Assembly: GCA_030762935.1 (NCBI GenBank)
Contig: CM060899.1
Location: 11,509,001 to 11,573,000, forward strand
Reading direction: 5' to 3'
Length of the DNA: 64,000 nt
Source: Hymenopus coronatus
Lineage: Eukaryota > Arthropoda > Insecta > Mantodea > Hymenopodidae
Shown here: piece after piece, positions 44,885 through 56,511 of the stretch
How the letters are laid out: every line of letters starts with the position of its first letter
Numbering within the stretch: position 1 is the first letter of the stretch
Program-made: the position numbers and the translations under genes
Notes under the pieces: model-generated
Told to the model about the DNA's origin: nothing
Databases searched by the model: none
Seen by the model: the letters and a program-made list of their open reading frames with translations, nothing else

Positions 44885-45105
44885 TACTACTTGTGGCACC
44901 TCAGGCGATGACACTGATGATAAATGGAATGAAGATGGCACACTGGTGGAATGCAATGGTGTGGGAAACCAGAGAACCTGGAGAAAACCTGCCCCTCTGC
45001 CGCTTTGTGCACCACAAATGTCACATGCAGTTGCTTGGGATTGGACTACTCGGCGTCTAGGTGAGAGGCGAGTAGGCTAACCACTTGGCCATGGTGCGGC
45101 CCACT
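44885..45105 (-). mobile_element. SINE family 1 copy, reversed
   Basis: The minus-strand reading gives GCCATGGTGCGGCC-side head with TGGCCAAGTGGTTAGCC and the ATTTGTGGTGCACAAAG, TGCTCATC-type body. The B-box region is altered, with a CACCTAGACGCCGAGTAG segment. Confidence 0.8.
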
Positions 45106-45299
45106 TCTGCCTTAGTATAGTTGTCTGTATGTGACCTTTTTATAAAAAGATTACAAATGTTAATTTTCCATTGTGAATTGAACAAATTTTGTGAATCTTA
45201 AAGAGTGTTGTCTTTTGATTATGACCTTACTTTGGAAAATTTGGGTGCAAGTAGATCATTAGAGGAAAGCCAATACAGTACAGCTACATAGTTTTGACT

Positions 45300-46030
45300 G
45301 GATACATTATCAAGGTTTTACCACTTCTCTACCAGGAACTGCAAACACTTTGGCTTAGGAGGAAATATTGTTCTTATATCCTGATGTATTATCGAGTTTA
45401 GGGGAATCTTTTTGTCACCTGTTATTTGACAGATACTTCACATAATTTTCACTCCTTACTGCACTATATGTTAAAGGAATCCAAGGTATAGGGAACAATT
45501 AAAGAAAACTGTATCTCAAAATATCTCCTTCTGGACAGTAAGTAGTTGAAAAAAGACCCTTGGGGAACAACTGATTTCAAAAGTAATTCTAGCAAAATAC
45601 TAGTAGTTGCAAGATGGAGTAATGATATTCCAACTAAAGCATATTACATACAGTAAAACTATTTTTATTGAGTGAGAAGAAAAGCATAACTATCAAAACA
45701 ACCTCAAATGGTTCATCTTTACGATGAAACGATAGGTGGAGTTGATCTGGTTGGTAAAATAATAGCCTTTACAAGACATCCGTCAGAGGTAAAAAATGGT
45801 TTTTCAATTTCAATCCTGGGAACTAATGCCCAAGTGAGCAACTCTGAAAAGAGGTCATTGAAGACCGAGCATGATGATTCCAAATATGATGGAATATATA
45901 ATTGTATGATTGGCCAAGACAGACAAACTCAGCTGTATGAAAATCACAACAAGGTGTGTAAAATGTGATTTTGATTTGCATGTAATGGTAAGCTTACTAC
46001 CTATATACACCCCTGCTGCTGAATCCTTGT
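45300..46030 (+). pseudogene. piggyBac transposase C-terminal half, degraded
   Basis: Broken readings include LGLGGNIVL, then LTDTSHNFHSLL, KELKK-like stretch with PWGTTDF and ILVVARWSNDI. The open piece 45708-45968 has QMVHLYDETIGGVDLVGKII and SKYDGIYNCMIGQDRQTQ, followed in another frame by TTRCVKCDFDLHV. This is the Y....GGVD.D block and Cys-rich C-terminus of piggyBac transposases. The second Asp of the GGVDxxD motif is replaced (GGVDLVG). Several frameshifts. Confidence 0.82.
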
Positions 46031-46192
46031 ACTTGACAGTTCGGATGGTTTCGCCTAAGGTTGGCTATGCTACCTTTGCGGCATTGCCAGAGTAACTAGT
46101 AACCAACAACAGCGATTACAAATGTCTCTAGCATGTGTAAAGATGAATGTACATAGTAAATGAATGCTAATGAATAAATAAATTAATTCATC

Positions 46193-46320
46193 ATCATTAT
46201 TATTATTATCATCATTATCTTATATGTGTATGAAAATGGTATGTGTGCAGAACAGGTAGAGAAAGTCATGTTAATGGAAATGTTAGATATAGTCATGTTA
46301 ATGGAACACATCAGATTTTT
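46193..46320 (+). mobile_element. PER right-end fragments next to (ATT)n
   Basis: After an ATT microsatellite (46193-46216) come two degenerate copies of the PER terminus in a row: GAGAAAGTCATGTTAATGG and TATAGTCATGTTAATGGAAC, then ACACATCAGA plus T-run. Confidence 0.7.
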
Positions 46321-46510
46321 TCTTTAATTTTATCCAATATTTAGGTTCACAAGCTCCTGTTTCATATTTTGCAGGCTTGGATTTATTCATGTGCTTCCAA
46401 AAATCAACTAAAATCAATGCAGTTTAAAAATGTTAGTTAGTGTACATAAGGTTCCCTCTTCTTTCTTAATTGTATAGCACAAAACCATGTGAAACCTTAT
46501 CTGAATTGTA

Positions 46511-47152
46511 TACTGGGTGGAAGGAAAGTCATTACATTAATTACACCAGTGATAGATATCGGTATTTAGAACACATTTTGTATCTTAAATTTCATGGAGT
46601 TTAGTTTTGTTGAAAACAAGAGACAGAGAAGCTGGCAATGCTGCAAGTTGTGGGTGTCACTTGCACTAGTCAGTACATAAATACACCTCACTAGGACGTT
46701 GAAGGCATTCATTCCATTTTTACAGGTGAACAGTTGCACCTGTTATCTCCCAAAACATTACACCACTCTGCATTGTGTTTGCAAGCAGCCAATGTGTTTA
46801 CATCCAGAAGCCGGTTCAGATCCCTGACCAACCTCAACACAACGTTGCTGAGTTACTTCACGTCGGAATATTCCTTTGATTCTTTTAAATGATAAATTAT
46901 GTCAAACCTGTGTGATTTTCCTATGTAATTACTACCAAAAATAATGTCAGAAATGTTACTCTACATATCTTACAACTAACAAACTATTATCTTTGTACAT
47001 TCTTGTGGAATTATGCATCCAATTTGGAACAAAAACCATTTATTTTTTAAATCAGCTGATCAAGGAACAAAATGTCATTAGAATTTTTTGTTTGTAATGC
47101 TTTTATGAAGCCGATATTAGAAGGAATGTAATATGTTCTCTTCCACCTGGTA
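46511..47152. mobile_element. Tc1/mariner-type MITE, 642 bp
   Basis: Terminal inverted repeats TACTGGGTGGAAGGAAAGTC at the left and the inverse of TACCAGGTGGAAGAGAACAT at the right, flanked by TA on both sides. No transposase reading is present. It ends about 90 bp before an SDHA exon. Confidence 0.75.
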
Positions 47153-47242
47153 TAATTGTCTAATTCAATGTTTGCATCAACTATTTAAAGCCATTATGCT
47201 ACTGCAACCTCTTACGCTAATAACTTATTTTTTGTCCTACAG

Positions 47243-47636
47243 AGGCTGTGGCCCAGAAAAGGATCATGTTTATCTACAGCTTCATCATCTGCCACCAGAA
47301 CAGTTGGCAGCTAGACTGCCAGGAATATCGGAAACGGCTATGATATTTGCAGGTGTAGATGTGACAAGAGAACCTATACCTGTCTTACCTACTGTCCATT
47401 ATAACATGGGTGGTATTCCTACAAACTACAAAGGGCAGGTTCTGACAGTTGTTGATGGAAAGGATAAAGTTGTCCCAGGTTTATATGCATGTGGAGAAGC
47501 AGGATGCTCTTCTGTTCATGGCGCTAATCGTCTGGGAGCTAATTCATTGCTTGACCTTGTCGTATTTGGACGAGCATGTGCAAAAACAATAGCAGAAGAA
47601 AATAAGCCCAGTGAAGCTATTGGGCCAATAAGACCA
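47243..47636 (+). CDS. SDHA: SDHA internal exon (substrate and FAD contacts)
   Basis: The largest exon here: one base completes Arg305, followed by 131 codons (residues 306-436). It includes [31 protein letters not shown] with substrate-contacting His357, [14 protein letters not shown] with FAD-contacting Glu390, and [20 protein letters not shown] with substrate-contacting Arg401. The acceptor is CAG at 47240-47242 and the donor GTAAGT starts at 47637. A mariner-type MITE ends about 90 bp upstream of the acceptor. The downstream intron of about 11 kb is the longest in the locus. Confidence 0.97.
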
Positions 47637-47734
47637 GTAAGTATACAATGTATAATCAGTTACACATAGAGTATAGTTTTTGTTTCTGTGCATGTATACT
47701 CCTATCCCTGTTTTATAGTTAAAAATGAAATATT

Positions 47735-47739
47735 ATAAT

Positions 47740-47773
<34 letters not shown>

Positions 47774-47900
47774 GTAATAATGGTAATAGTAAATATAATT
47801 AACAACAAGGACAACAAGAAGAACTACAATAAGAACAGAAGAATAAAAACAATAACAAGAACAGCAGCAACAATAAGAACAACAGTAACCATAACAATTA
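47735..47900. repeat. AAT/AAC-rich microsatellite region
   Basis: (AAT)n at about 47738-47775 passes into degenerate AAC/AAG triplets. Low-complexity frames across it are artefacts. Confidence 0.85.
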
Positions 47901-48899
47901 AACAAATAAAGCATGAAAATGGCAAATTTTGCAACTTTCAAAACCCCTAGCAATTTTTACATTTAAAAAATTAAAAATATTAATAATTTTTTGTAATACT
48001 CTCTTCTTCTTTGACATTCTAATTACTCATTACTTTTTTCAATTCTGCACCTTATATTGTGCATTTATTGCACAAACATAATAAATCTTGAATAAAATTT
48101 TCATCCTCTAGGTGTTCTCAGGCTTCAAGCCAGGTAAGGTAATATGGAGCCAGAATGACGAATGACTTGATTGGGTAAAATGGCTTGTGTGATTATATAT
48201 ATATAGTGCAGTTTGGTGTCACAGACCTCATATAAAACTTGCCTACTCTGGCTTGGATTGTCTATATCTGTGTTTTCTGAGTGGTTATTTCAATTTTGAT
48301 GGCCAGTGTCCATGCGGAACTGAACTGTAATAGCCAACAATATCTATGTACGTTTCCTTCTCCGGACTGTTTTTAATCCTCTATATATCATCAAAGATAT
48401 TTGCTCTCTTATGCTGCTAAAAATATGTATGAGTATCCTCTAGCCTTGGTTCTACTTTCCAAAAGCTTCAGTTATATTCTGCATTTAAGCATGAGCTTTC
48501 CCACACCTGTGTTCTCTATAAGTCCGTGAAACACAAAATAAGTGATCATAACTATACAAAATTAGTGAGTATGAAATATGCTAGTTACTAAGTATTCTTA
48601 TTATGTATCCTTTAAAAGTCAACAATATCAATCAATAGGCCCTTCTTCGATTGAAAGAGTTTCTGAAGTTTTAGCCAACGATTGAAACATAACCTCATAA
48701 ACTTCGGGCCATGCTGTGTGAATCAATAGGCAAATGAGGTACTCCTTGCTTTTCCCTTGAAATATCTTAAAATAATCTGTAGCTAAACACCAGCTGAGCA
48801 GTGTTTAAACAAAGCAACTTTACATTTTAAACTTTGTTTAGCTGGGGAATATAATTATTTACAATCCAGTCTTACACCAAGTTTATTTCACTAACTAAT
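47901..48899. other. no recognisable feature
   Basis: AT-rich intron sequence. Nothing identified. Confidence 0.4.
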
Positions 48900-49335
48900 A
48901 GCATGAGTTGGATAGTGACACTCACATCATTTAAAATGAAATTTACAAAACATATGTATCAAGGGCATTCGCCCTCTTCTTCAGTTGAAGCCTGGTGGAG
49001 ATATCTGATGTTCTCAGTAGAAGTTTGTATTCATGTGGCAGTATTTCAAAATTCATGAGCAGGTCTTTGTGTTGTGTGATGAAGATATTCTCCCAAACTG
49101 CAAGTGCTGCCATGTTGTTTACAGGTTTAAGCAATTTTGTCATTTTCTATTTCATGGTGTGATGTCCAAAAATGGTGTGCTACTGCCGATTTATCCGTCT
49201 TTTTTGTTTTATTTATAAGAACTGCAAATTATGTTAAATTGGTCAAACAAAAAGAAGACTGGAAACAAAGTTAAAAGATTTCAGACACAAAAAACAAAAA
49301 TAGATGAAAAATCAGCAGTCCACCATACATTTTAG
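48900..49335. mobile_element. Penelope-like fragment (half of the 6183 fold-back unit)
   Basis: The minus strand encodes AALAVWENIFITQHKDLLMN then FEILPHEYKLLLR (48943-49143), and its end carries CTGAAGA with a five-pair stem and GATA in place of GAAA (48955-48985). The plus strand at about 49205-49320 gives a degraded YIGQTKRRLETKLKDF with ...KSAVHH, the GIY-YIG core. The piece thus joins both parts of the endonuclease ORF in opposite orientation. Confidence 0.7.
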
Positions 49336-49506
49336 AGATTATGCATAGTGAATCTTCATATTCTTTTTTATTTTTCTGAGCCATTTTTCTTATTCTTTCT
49401 ATGAATACTGTTAGCATTTTATATCCCCTTCTTTCTTTACATTCATTATGTTGATTTTTAAAATTTCTGTACTGGTGAATTAATTGCTTTTTTCACACCA
49501 GACTTG

Positions 49507-49758
49507 GCCGTGCCATGGCCAAGTGGTTAGACCACTTGCCTCTCACCTAGACAGCCCAGGTTTGATCTCAAGCGACCGCATGTGAGATTTGTGGTAGACA
49601 AAATGGCCAGGGGCAGGATTTCTCTGGGTTCTCTGGTTTCCCTCGCCATCGCATTCCACTGGTGCTCCATCTTCATTTAATGTATCACTAGTGTCATCAT
49701 CGCCTGCGGTTCCACAAGTAGAAAAATTGAACAGTAAACACTACCAAAAAAAAAAAAA
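49507..49758 (+). mobile_element. SINE family 1, full-length copy
   Basis: CCGTGCCATGGCCAAGTGGT start with A-box-like TGGCCAAGTGG and B-box-like GGTTTGATCTC, body GTGAGATTTGTGGTAGAC to CATCGCCTGCGG, and a poly-A tail of about 14. The head resembles the 5' half of a class II tRNA. Confidence 0.85.
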
Positions 49759-49818
49759 AAGGTAGAGTCAGACTGAAAAATTTAATGCCATAGCCAGGAT
49801 TTGAACCATGGATAGTCA
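49759..49818 (-). mobile_element. FB element fragment
   Basis: GGTAGAGTCAGACTGAAAAA and the first part of the reversed tRNA-like core, ending at ACCATGGATAG. Confidence 0.65.
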
Positions 49819-49819
49819 G

Positions 49820-50085
49820 TTGCAAGATTAACAAAAACTTATTACACAAAAAGTATAGATCTTGTTACAATACACAGTTTGTTATATGCATTTTTTTGTA
49901 GAGGTAACCATTCACACGATATTCCTTGTTATTGGTTTCAATGTTAAACTGTTTAAATTTTTCTCAAACGGGAAGTATCTTTCATTTCACACCTCTTTTG
50001 TTCTAATGCTAAGATAATTGTTTTACATAGCGATAATTTTTAAAAGATTTGATTTTTCCTTTAGCATAGTGTATTCCCTCAATAT
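49820..50085 (+). mobile_element. PER repeat fragment (central-right)
   Basis: AACAAAAACTTATTACACAA to TTTAGCATAGTGTATTCCCTC. The right end is replaced by an (AAT)n tract. Confidence 0.8.
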
Positions 50086-50170
50086 TAGTAGTAATAATAA
50101 TAATAATAATAATAATAATTACAGCAATAATAATAAAAATAATAATAATAATAACAGTAATAATGATGAT
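50086..50170. repeat. (AAT)n microsatellite
   Basis: AAT units with occasional interruptions. The Asn-rich frame across it is an artefact. Confidence 0.9.
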
Positions 50171-50229
50171 CATAAGAATATCTATAACAATATTGTCATT
50201 AAGCTTGGTACAGCAATAGACAACTACTA

Positions 50230-51540
50230 GTCATGAAAAATATTGACAAGTACATGGTATATACAATGAAAAATACAAATGGATACAACACTGAAGAGTT
50301 TTATAATTACAAAAAATGATTTGAAATGAAATGAAAATGTCTATAATGGTTAGGATATGTATAGAGTAATAGGGGTTGGTAAGCAATTTACTATAAAGCC
50401 TAGATTTAACAGTTGTATATGGTAAGCGAGTTGAATTATTTGGTAGTGCACTGTACAATCTTATACCTAACACTTCAAACCTATTGTGTGATTTGGATAG
50501 TCTATAATAAGGGTATCTATTTGGTTATTGTTCCCTGTATTATATTATATTGTATTATATGAATGTCCTTTCTATATTGGTAGTCAGACAACTTATTCTT
50601 TATATATGTAAGAATGGTATAATTTACAAATTTACAACAGTCATCTTTAATTTAATAAAAAATGGTTTACAATGTGCGAGTTTATCCAAACCTTTTTTGC
50701 AATAGGATATTATTAATGTAACAGTTGTTACCCCAGAGTAGAACACCATATGTGATAATACTATGAAAGAAGGTGAAATAAGCTGATTTAATATATGTGT
50801 CAGGTACACAGTTTTTTAAGTTTCTTAAGAGAAATATAAACCCTTGACAGCCTAACAGTAATATAGTTAATATGAGGCTCCAATGAAAGTTTGTTGTCCA
50901 CTAATACACCTAGAAATTTAGCTTGCTTGGTAGTATTAAATACTGGCACCTCTCTCAAACTAAATAATAAATGTTGCATTTTGTTTTCATTCAGCAGCAG
51001 ACCATTAGCTCTAAACCATATATCTGCATTCACCAAGGTGTCTTCAACTATCATTTTAAGATTTTTGTAGTCAAAGCTGGCATTGAGAAAATTGGTGTCG
51101 TAATGTATGTGAATTTACAAAGAAAGACAGATCGTTGATCATTAAAGTGAATAATAATGGCCCAAGAATGGAACCTTGTGGCACACCACACTTTAATTCA
51201 GTCGTTTTGGATCTCTCACTGCCTATGCAAACAATCTGATAACAATTCATTAAATATAATGGAGAAATTTTAAAGCAGTGTCTCCTATTCCTTAGAATTT
51301 TATTTTGGTCATAAGATATGCATGGATGAAACACTTTAATCAAATCACAGAAAGTAGCCTGGGCTATTTGTTTATTTTCGAAAGCAATGATAATCTTTTT
51401 AATTAGAGAAACTATGACATCTATAGTTGACCTGGTTTTTGTGAAACCATACTGAGTACTATTTATTATATTTGCTTCTTCTAGATAAGAACAAAGCTGA
51501 GAATACATAAGCCTCTCTATTATTTTTTAGATTATTAGGA
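50230..51540 (-). mobile_element. non-LTR retrotransposon fragment, minus strand
   Basis: Read from right to left: LEEANIINSTQYGFTKTRST, IQATFCDLIKVF-like block, CGVPQGSILGPLLFTLMIND, then a damaged catalytic segment where YADD is lost (DTNFLNASF remains). Next come WFRANGLLLNENKMQHLLF, AKFLGVLVDNKLSLEPHI and a C-terminal VLGIRLYSALPNNSTRLP. Order and spacing fit a jockey/CR1-type reverse transcriptase from fingers to C-terminus. Frameshifts at about 51060 and 50800. Antisense to SDHA. Confidence 0.87.
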
Positions 51541-51588
51541 CTAATTATATAGGACAATAACTAGAAGGGCTGCTTTTGTCTCCTTTTT

Positions 51589-52426
51589 ACTTTCTCTACA
51601 TGCACTATGTGCATAGTGTATAGAGAAGGTATTGCACTCCACCCAAAAATTTGATACCAAGATTTCACCGGAAATATATGTTTTAGGGTCTCTTATATCC
51701 AAGAAAAGCATTTTCACAAAAAGGTCCTTGTGTCTGTGAATATGATAACTCAAAAACAAAAAGTCGGTAAAATACCAAACTTGGTATTAATGTTTAGTAT
51801 CTTCCAGGGATGCGACACGAAGATTTTGAGAAAAATCCCCCCACCCCAAACTACCCTTTACAAGGAAAAAATTTCGAAAATTTTGATTTTCTGAAAAATG
51901 GCTAACGATTTTGATTAAAATATTGTATATTAAAGATATTTACCTGACAAATAAAATGTATATCTAGAATTTTCTGGGAATAGCCTCTTAAGACTACTTT
52001 ATTCTGGATCAATTTTATGGAATTTTGCATAACTGCTACACCATAAGAGATGAAAAAAAAACTTAGCACTCAAAAAAATGTAGAGCACGTTAAAACACAC
52101 GATTTATGTAATATACATTTTTTTCATGGAGTTGTTCGTTTTTAAGGTATTTCTTGTTTTTACTTTCAGCTTTGAAAATCATACTGGAATTTGTCAACTC
52201 CTATCCATATAAACAAAGGAACTTCAGTCACATAGCAACCAACTTTTGCCTATCTTATTTAACCTATGGTACTCTGTTATTTCGCTTCTACTTACAAGAA
52301 AACAAGTAATAAGACTGTTTCGGCTAATTTTTTCTCGATTAGCATGAAGTAAATAGAAGCATAAGCTTTTTGACAATAATTTGTTGTAGAGATGTAGAGA
52401 AAGTCATGTGAATGGGACACATCAGA
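51589..52426 (+). mobile_element. PER repeat copy, full length
   Basis: TTTTTACTTTCTCTACATGC, palindrome ...TGTGCATAGTGTATAGAGAAG, internal ACCAAACTTGGTATTA, CCCCCCACCCCAAACTACCC and right end GTCATGTGAATGGGACACAT then CAGATTTT. 838 bp, no microsatellite expansion. One of the best copies for a consensus. Confidence 0.92.
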
Positions 52427-52589
52427 TTTTTTATATATGGGTTAACCCTTGAGAGTTTTAATATAGTGGGGAAAACTCCTTCAGACAAGCATTTATTTGT
52501 TTGTACTGTTGGTAAGTGGATATCTTATACTTTCTACTACCTTTTTAACAAGATTATTGGATGTATCATAAATGTCCATGCTGTTTCTC

Positions 52590-52705
52590 TTCTGCTTACA
52601 ATGAAATAAGTAATAAGACCATTCTGTTATTATCTTGATTAGCTAGGTGCAGATAAATGAATAGTATTTTGTAAGAAGATGTTTTCTTTACAAAGTGTTG
52701 AGATA
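52590..52705 (+). mobile_element. PER repeat fragment
   Basis: TGCTTACAATGAAATAAGTA and the following TATCTTGATTAGCTAGGTGC match the last 130 bp of PER in degenerate form. Confidence 0.55.
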
Positions 52706-53021
52706 GACCCCGTTCGCCTAACTGACTACATCTAATTCAGATTTAATTCTACGAATGAACATGGCTGGGGCTACGTTTCTGTGCAGACTTGAATTTCATA
52801 GCAGTCTCTCTTATAATAAAATTAGCAGTCACTTCTAGTGTTTAGCTGTGCAAGACTTCCCTGTAATTTACTGGTGGCATTGTTTAGTCTATTTTTATCT
52901 GCATTGCATTGTGAGGAGCAGTACTCATGTTACTGTGCATCATCTTGGAAGTGCTCATGTCTATTTGCAAGCACAATAAGTAGAAGGGAATACACTGGGC
53001 TAAGATGTAACATCATCTTCC
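52706..53021. other. no recognisable feature
   Basis: Nothing identified by reading. Confidence 0.4.
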
Positions 53022-53205
53022 AGGCCTGCTTGGGTAGTGTGGTGGTAGCGCTTCTGCCTCACATTCAACAGGTTCACGAGTTTGAATCTTGCTTAGGGTG
53101 AGTTACCCAGATAAGGGTTTATTGGGGTTTTCCCATATCCTGAGAAGATGAATGTCAAATTACTTTAAACTCCATGGATGCCAAGATCATTTGAACTTCA
53201 TTTCA
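53022..53205 (+). mobile_element. SINE family 3 copy
   Basis: GCCTGCTTGGGTAGTGTGGT head with B-box-like GAGTTTGAATC and the ATCCTGAGAAGATGAATGTC body; about 80% like the copy at 32382. Confidence 0.8.
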
Positions 53206-53367
53206 GCAACTGATATGACTAACCAGGTTAAAATACGTTAAGTCAAATAGAAAAAAAAAGAGAAAACAAATAAAGAGTTCCCATTCAAAAGTTTCAGTAT
53301 TTTAGAAGTTAACGAATAAGAAGAAAAGTTAACGAATAAGAAGAAAAATGTCAGGGGTCATAAATTT

Positions 53368-53655
53368 TTCATTTTAACATGCTCTAGAATTTTTGTGTAG
53401 TAAGATTTTGTCTATCTCTTATGTTTATTCAAAAGTTCTCAAGAATAAAGAGGGCTTAAGAGGTTATTTTGAGAAAATTAAAGTTATACATTTTATTGGC
53501 CATGTAAATATCTTTAACTTATGGAATTTTAATCAAATGGTTAGATCCATTTTGAAAAAAAATCTTAGTTTTAAAAAATTTTTCCGAGTAAAGTATATTT
53601 ATTAGTGGAGGAGTTTCCTTGAAAATGTTGTGTTGCATTCTTTAAGATGCTGAAC
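53368..53655 (-). mobile_element. PER repeat fragment, reversed
   Basis: AACATGCTCTAGAATTTTTG to GTTGTGTTGCATTCTTTAAG, the central part of the family in reverse orientation, ending where a mariner-type element begins. Confidence 0.8.
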
Positions 53656-53660
53656 TGTTA

Positions 53661-54944
53661 CAGGATGTTACCACAATGAGTACAGATTATTTTTTGTGGT
53701 AGGGAACATTCATACATGTATTTTAACACACTGAACTTTGGGTCAGAAAGGGATTGTTATGGGTCTACAGAGTAAACACACATAGCAAATTGTTGAACAC
53801 ACATTGTTATTTATTTGTGAATTCTAAGAAAATTGGTAGGTATTATGTGTTACTCTACAGTAATTGTTGGAAATGGCAACAATTTAACTGATTGCACAGT
53901 TCTACACATCCCGCCTCGGACTGATGAACTCTAAGAGGTATAACCGACTGCTCTCCGATTTCCACAGCTGCTGCCATGATCCTTGCTACCAACTCTGCTT
54001 CTGCATTCAGGGGATAAGAGACTTAATGTGTCCCCACAAAAAGAAATCCTATGGCGTGAGGTTTGGTGACCTCGGCGTCCGGGAAAGCTCTAACGGCATG
54101 TGTGGCTGCACTGTGGCCAAGTGGTTAGACAATTCACCTCTCATCTAAGTAGCCTGGATTCAATCCCAAGTAACTGCATGTGGGATTTGTGGTTGACAAA
54201 GTGGCACATGGGGAGGGTTTCCCTCGCCATCACCTTCCACCAATGCTCCATCTTCATTCAATGTATCATCAGTATCATTGTCTGCAGTGCCATATGTAGT
54301 AAAAGTGAAAAAATAATAAATGGCATGTGTGAAGTGGGAGGATGCCATCATGTTGAAACACATCCTACAACTTAAGTGGAGAGGAAGGTCTTCCAAAAGC
54401 TCTGGTAGCATCAGTTCTCGGAGAAAGGTTCAGTAAATGTTGTCCTGTCAGGTGAGGGGGGAGCAGATAAGCGCCCAACAAGCAATTGTTTAGAATTCCT
54501 ATCCATACAGCAAATCTGAGTTGTAATGCACAAATTTGTGTTACATGAGGTTTAATATGTGCCCACACATGATGTTTCTATTGTTGAAAATGCTCTCATG
54601 GGTAATCAGGGCCTTGTCTGACAACAACACAATAGTGGGAAAATCTGGAATGTCCACTCACTGCTGTAAGTGCTACCGAGAAAATGCAGTTCGACAACAA
54701 AAGTGATCACCCCCAAGTTCTTGAATTTTGTTACATTTGAAAGGATGTGGAAGATCTTCGTAAAGAATGTTCCAAACTGTATGATTACTAACCTGAAGGC
54801 ATCTTGTCATTCAACAATGCCATGCATATTTTCTCTGTACCCATAACAATGCATTTCCTAAGTAAGGTTCATTGTGTTATGATACTTGTATGGATGTTCC
54901 CTACCACCACACGAATAATCTGCACTCATTTTGGTAACACCCTG
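53661..54944 (-). mobile_element. Tc1/mariner-type element with long TIRs, SINE inside
   Basis: Begins CAGGATGTTACCACAATGAG and ends with the inverse of CAGGGTGTTACCAAAATGAG. The repeats continue for about 90 bp and are flanked by TA. The minus strand encodes NPHVTQICALQLRFAVWIGI, then a GAYLLPPHLTGQHLLN block, LPELLEDLPLHLSCRMCFN and, past a SINE insertion, a degraded C-terminal region. These are blocks of the insect mariner-type transposase with DUF4817-like N-terminus. FQHDGA has decayed to FNMMAS. Inactive. About 1.07 kb without the SINE. Confidence 0.87.
54105..54321 (+). mobile_element. SINE family 1 with 10-bp TSD
   Basis: Flanked by GGCATGTGTG at 54095-54104 and 54322-54331. 217 bp, from GCTGCACTGTGGCCAAGTGG to an A-rich tail. 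It interrupts the transposase coding sequence of the surrounding element, so it is younger than that element. Confidence 0.88.
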
Positions 54945-54979
54945 TATACCATGTGTGGTTTTTAATGGACTTCGTGCTT

Positions 54980-55157
54980 TTACTTATATTGTTCACACAC
55001 ACACGCGCACATGCACACACACTTTTAAAATGCTTTTTTTTTTTGGGACTTGGGTGACTTTAAAACATATTTCTGGTGAAATCTTGAAATCAAATTTTTG
55101 GGTGGTATACAATACCTTCTCTATCTACTAAGTACATAGTATGTGCAGAAGAAGTAA
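54980..55157 (-). mobile_element. PER repeat, palindrome-end part, reversed
   Basis: A (CA)n slot (54985-55020), then AAACATATTTCTGGTGAAAT and CTATCTACTAAGTACATAGT at the palindromic end. Followed directly by a second reversed copy. Confidence 0.85.
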
Positions 55158-55159
55158 AA

Positions 55160-55777
55160 TCCTGAAGTATTCCGTTCATATGACTTTTCTCTACATCTCT
55201 GTAACAAATTCTTCATGCTTCTATGTGCTTCATGCTAATTGAGATAAACAACAGCAGAAATGCTTTCTTGTAAGTAGAAGAGAAATAAGGGAATACACCA
55301 GGCTAAAACGATAGTCAAATCTTTTAAAACTGGTTGATATGTGGATGAAACCAATTTTTTTGCATTGCCTGTATGTGAAAAATATTTTGAAACTAAAACC
55401 AATAACAAGGAATATCTCAAGAATGGTCAACTCTATGAAAAAAATGTATATGACCTAAATTCTGTTTTAATGACATCTGTATTAGTGTAGTAAATTTTGT
55501 CTATCTCTTACGGTTTACTAGTTATGCAAAATGCATCCAGAATAAAGACATCTTCAGAGGCTATTCCCAGGAAATTCAAGATATTCATTTTATTTGACTT
55601 GTAAGAATCTTCAATATATGGTATTTTGATTAAAATCATTAGAGCTGTTTTTGAGACGGTCAAAATTTTTGAAATTTTTACCATGTAAAGGGTAGTTTGG
55701 TGGGGGGATTTTCCTCAAAAATCTTTGTGAAGATTGGTATTTTAATAACTTTTTTGTTTCTGAGTTGTGTTTTCTCT

Positions 55778-55862
<85 letters not shown>

Positions 55863-55938
55863 TTTTTTCTAAAAAATGGGACCCTAAAACAGTGAAATCT
55901 TGGTATAAAATTCTTCCATGGAATGCATGCCAGAAAGT
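55160..55938 (-). mobile_element. PER repeat copy, reversed, with (CT)n(CA)n slot
   Basis: Starts TCCGTTCATATGACTTTTCT and runs through the family to an 84-bp (TC)n(AC)n tract at 55779-55862, then TGGGACCCTAAAACAG and AGAAAGT. The palindrome itself is lost. Confidence 0.88.
55779..55862. repeat. (TC)n(CA)n microsatellite in PER slot
   Basis: About 35 TC units followed by (AC)n. It holds the position of the (TG)n tract in other PER copies. Confidence 0.95.
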
Positions 55939-56511
55939 AAAAATTAGATAACATTGAAATCTTAAGGAATGATCAATGAAGTACCTGAGAGCTAAAAGGC
56001 TTTAAAAATAAGTTGGTTGGAAATAATATGTCTGATTATGCTTAGGATTATATTATTTTGCAAATATTAAAAACAAAAATAATATCAGACTTTAGGTTAG
56101 AAGTTAATTATATTATAGTTTCATGGCATGCAACTCACGGGGAGGCTTGGCCTACCGCCCGGCCACTGCGTCCCCCATCTCGTTCCACTACAGACGTCAT
56201 GGAATTATATTATAACAGATTGTAAATAACAGTTTGAATAGTAAGTAAATTTAACTTAACTCCTTTGAGGTAAACTAATTATTGATAAGCATGCAGATAG
56301 ATACATAGATAATTTAATTCATCTTTTCAGTTATGCATCGTTACTTTCCTGGAGGTGCTGATTTTGGTATCCTATACAGTTAACTCTCTAGTCATTTATG
56401 TATATATACTTTTCCCTCTAGTTATACATTTTTATACCCTACCAACTTAATTAATTATCTCTATTATCACTTACAATCTCATTAGTTTTATTATTAAGAT
56501 CTCTCTTAATA
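55939..56511. other. mostly unassigned; SINE family 4 fragment at 56120-56205
   Basis: The SINE piece carries GAGGCTTGGCCTACCGCCCG and CACTGCGTCCCCCATCTCG, like 40505-40560. The rest is AT-rich without recognisable features. Confidence 0.5.
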
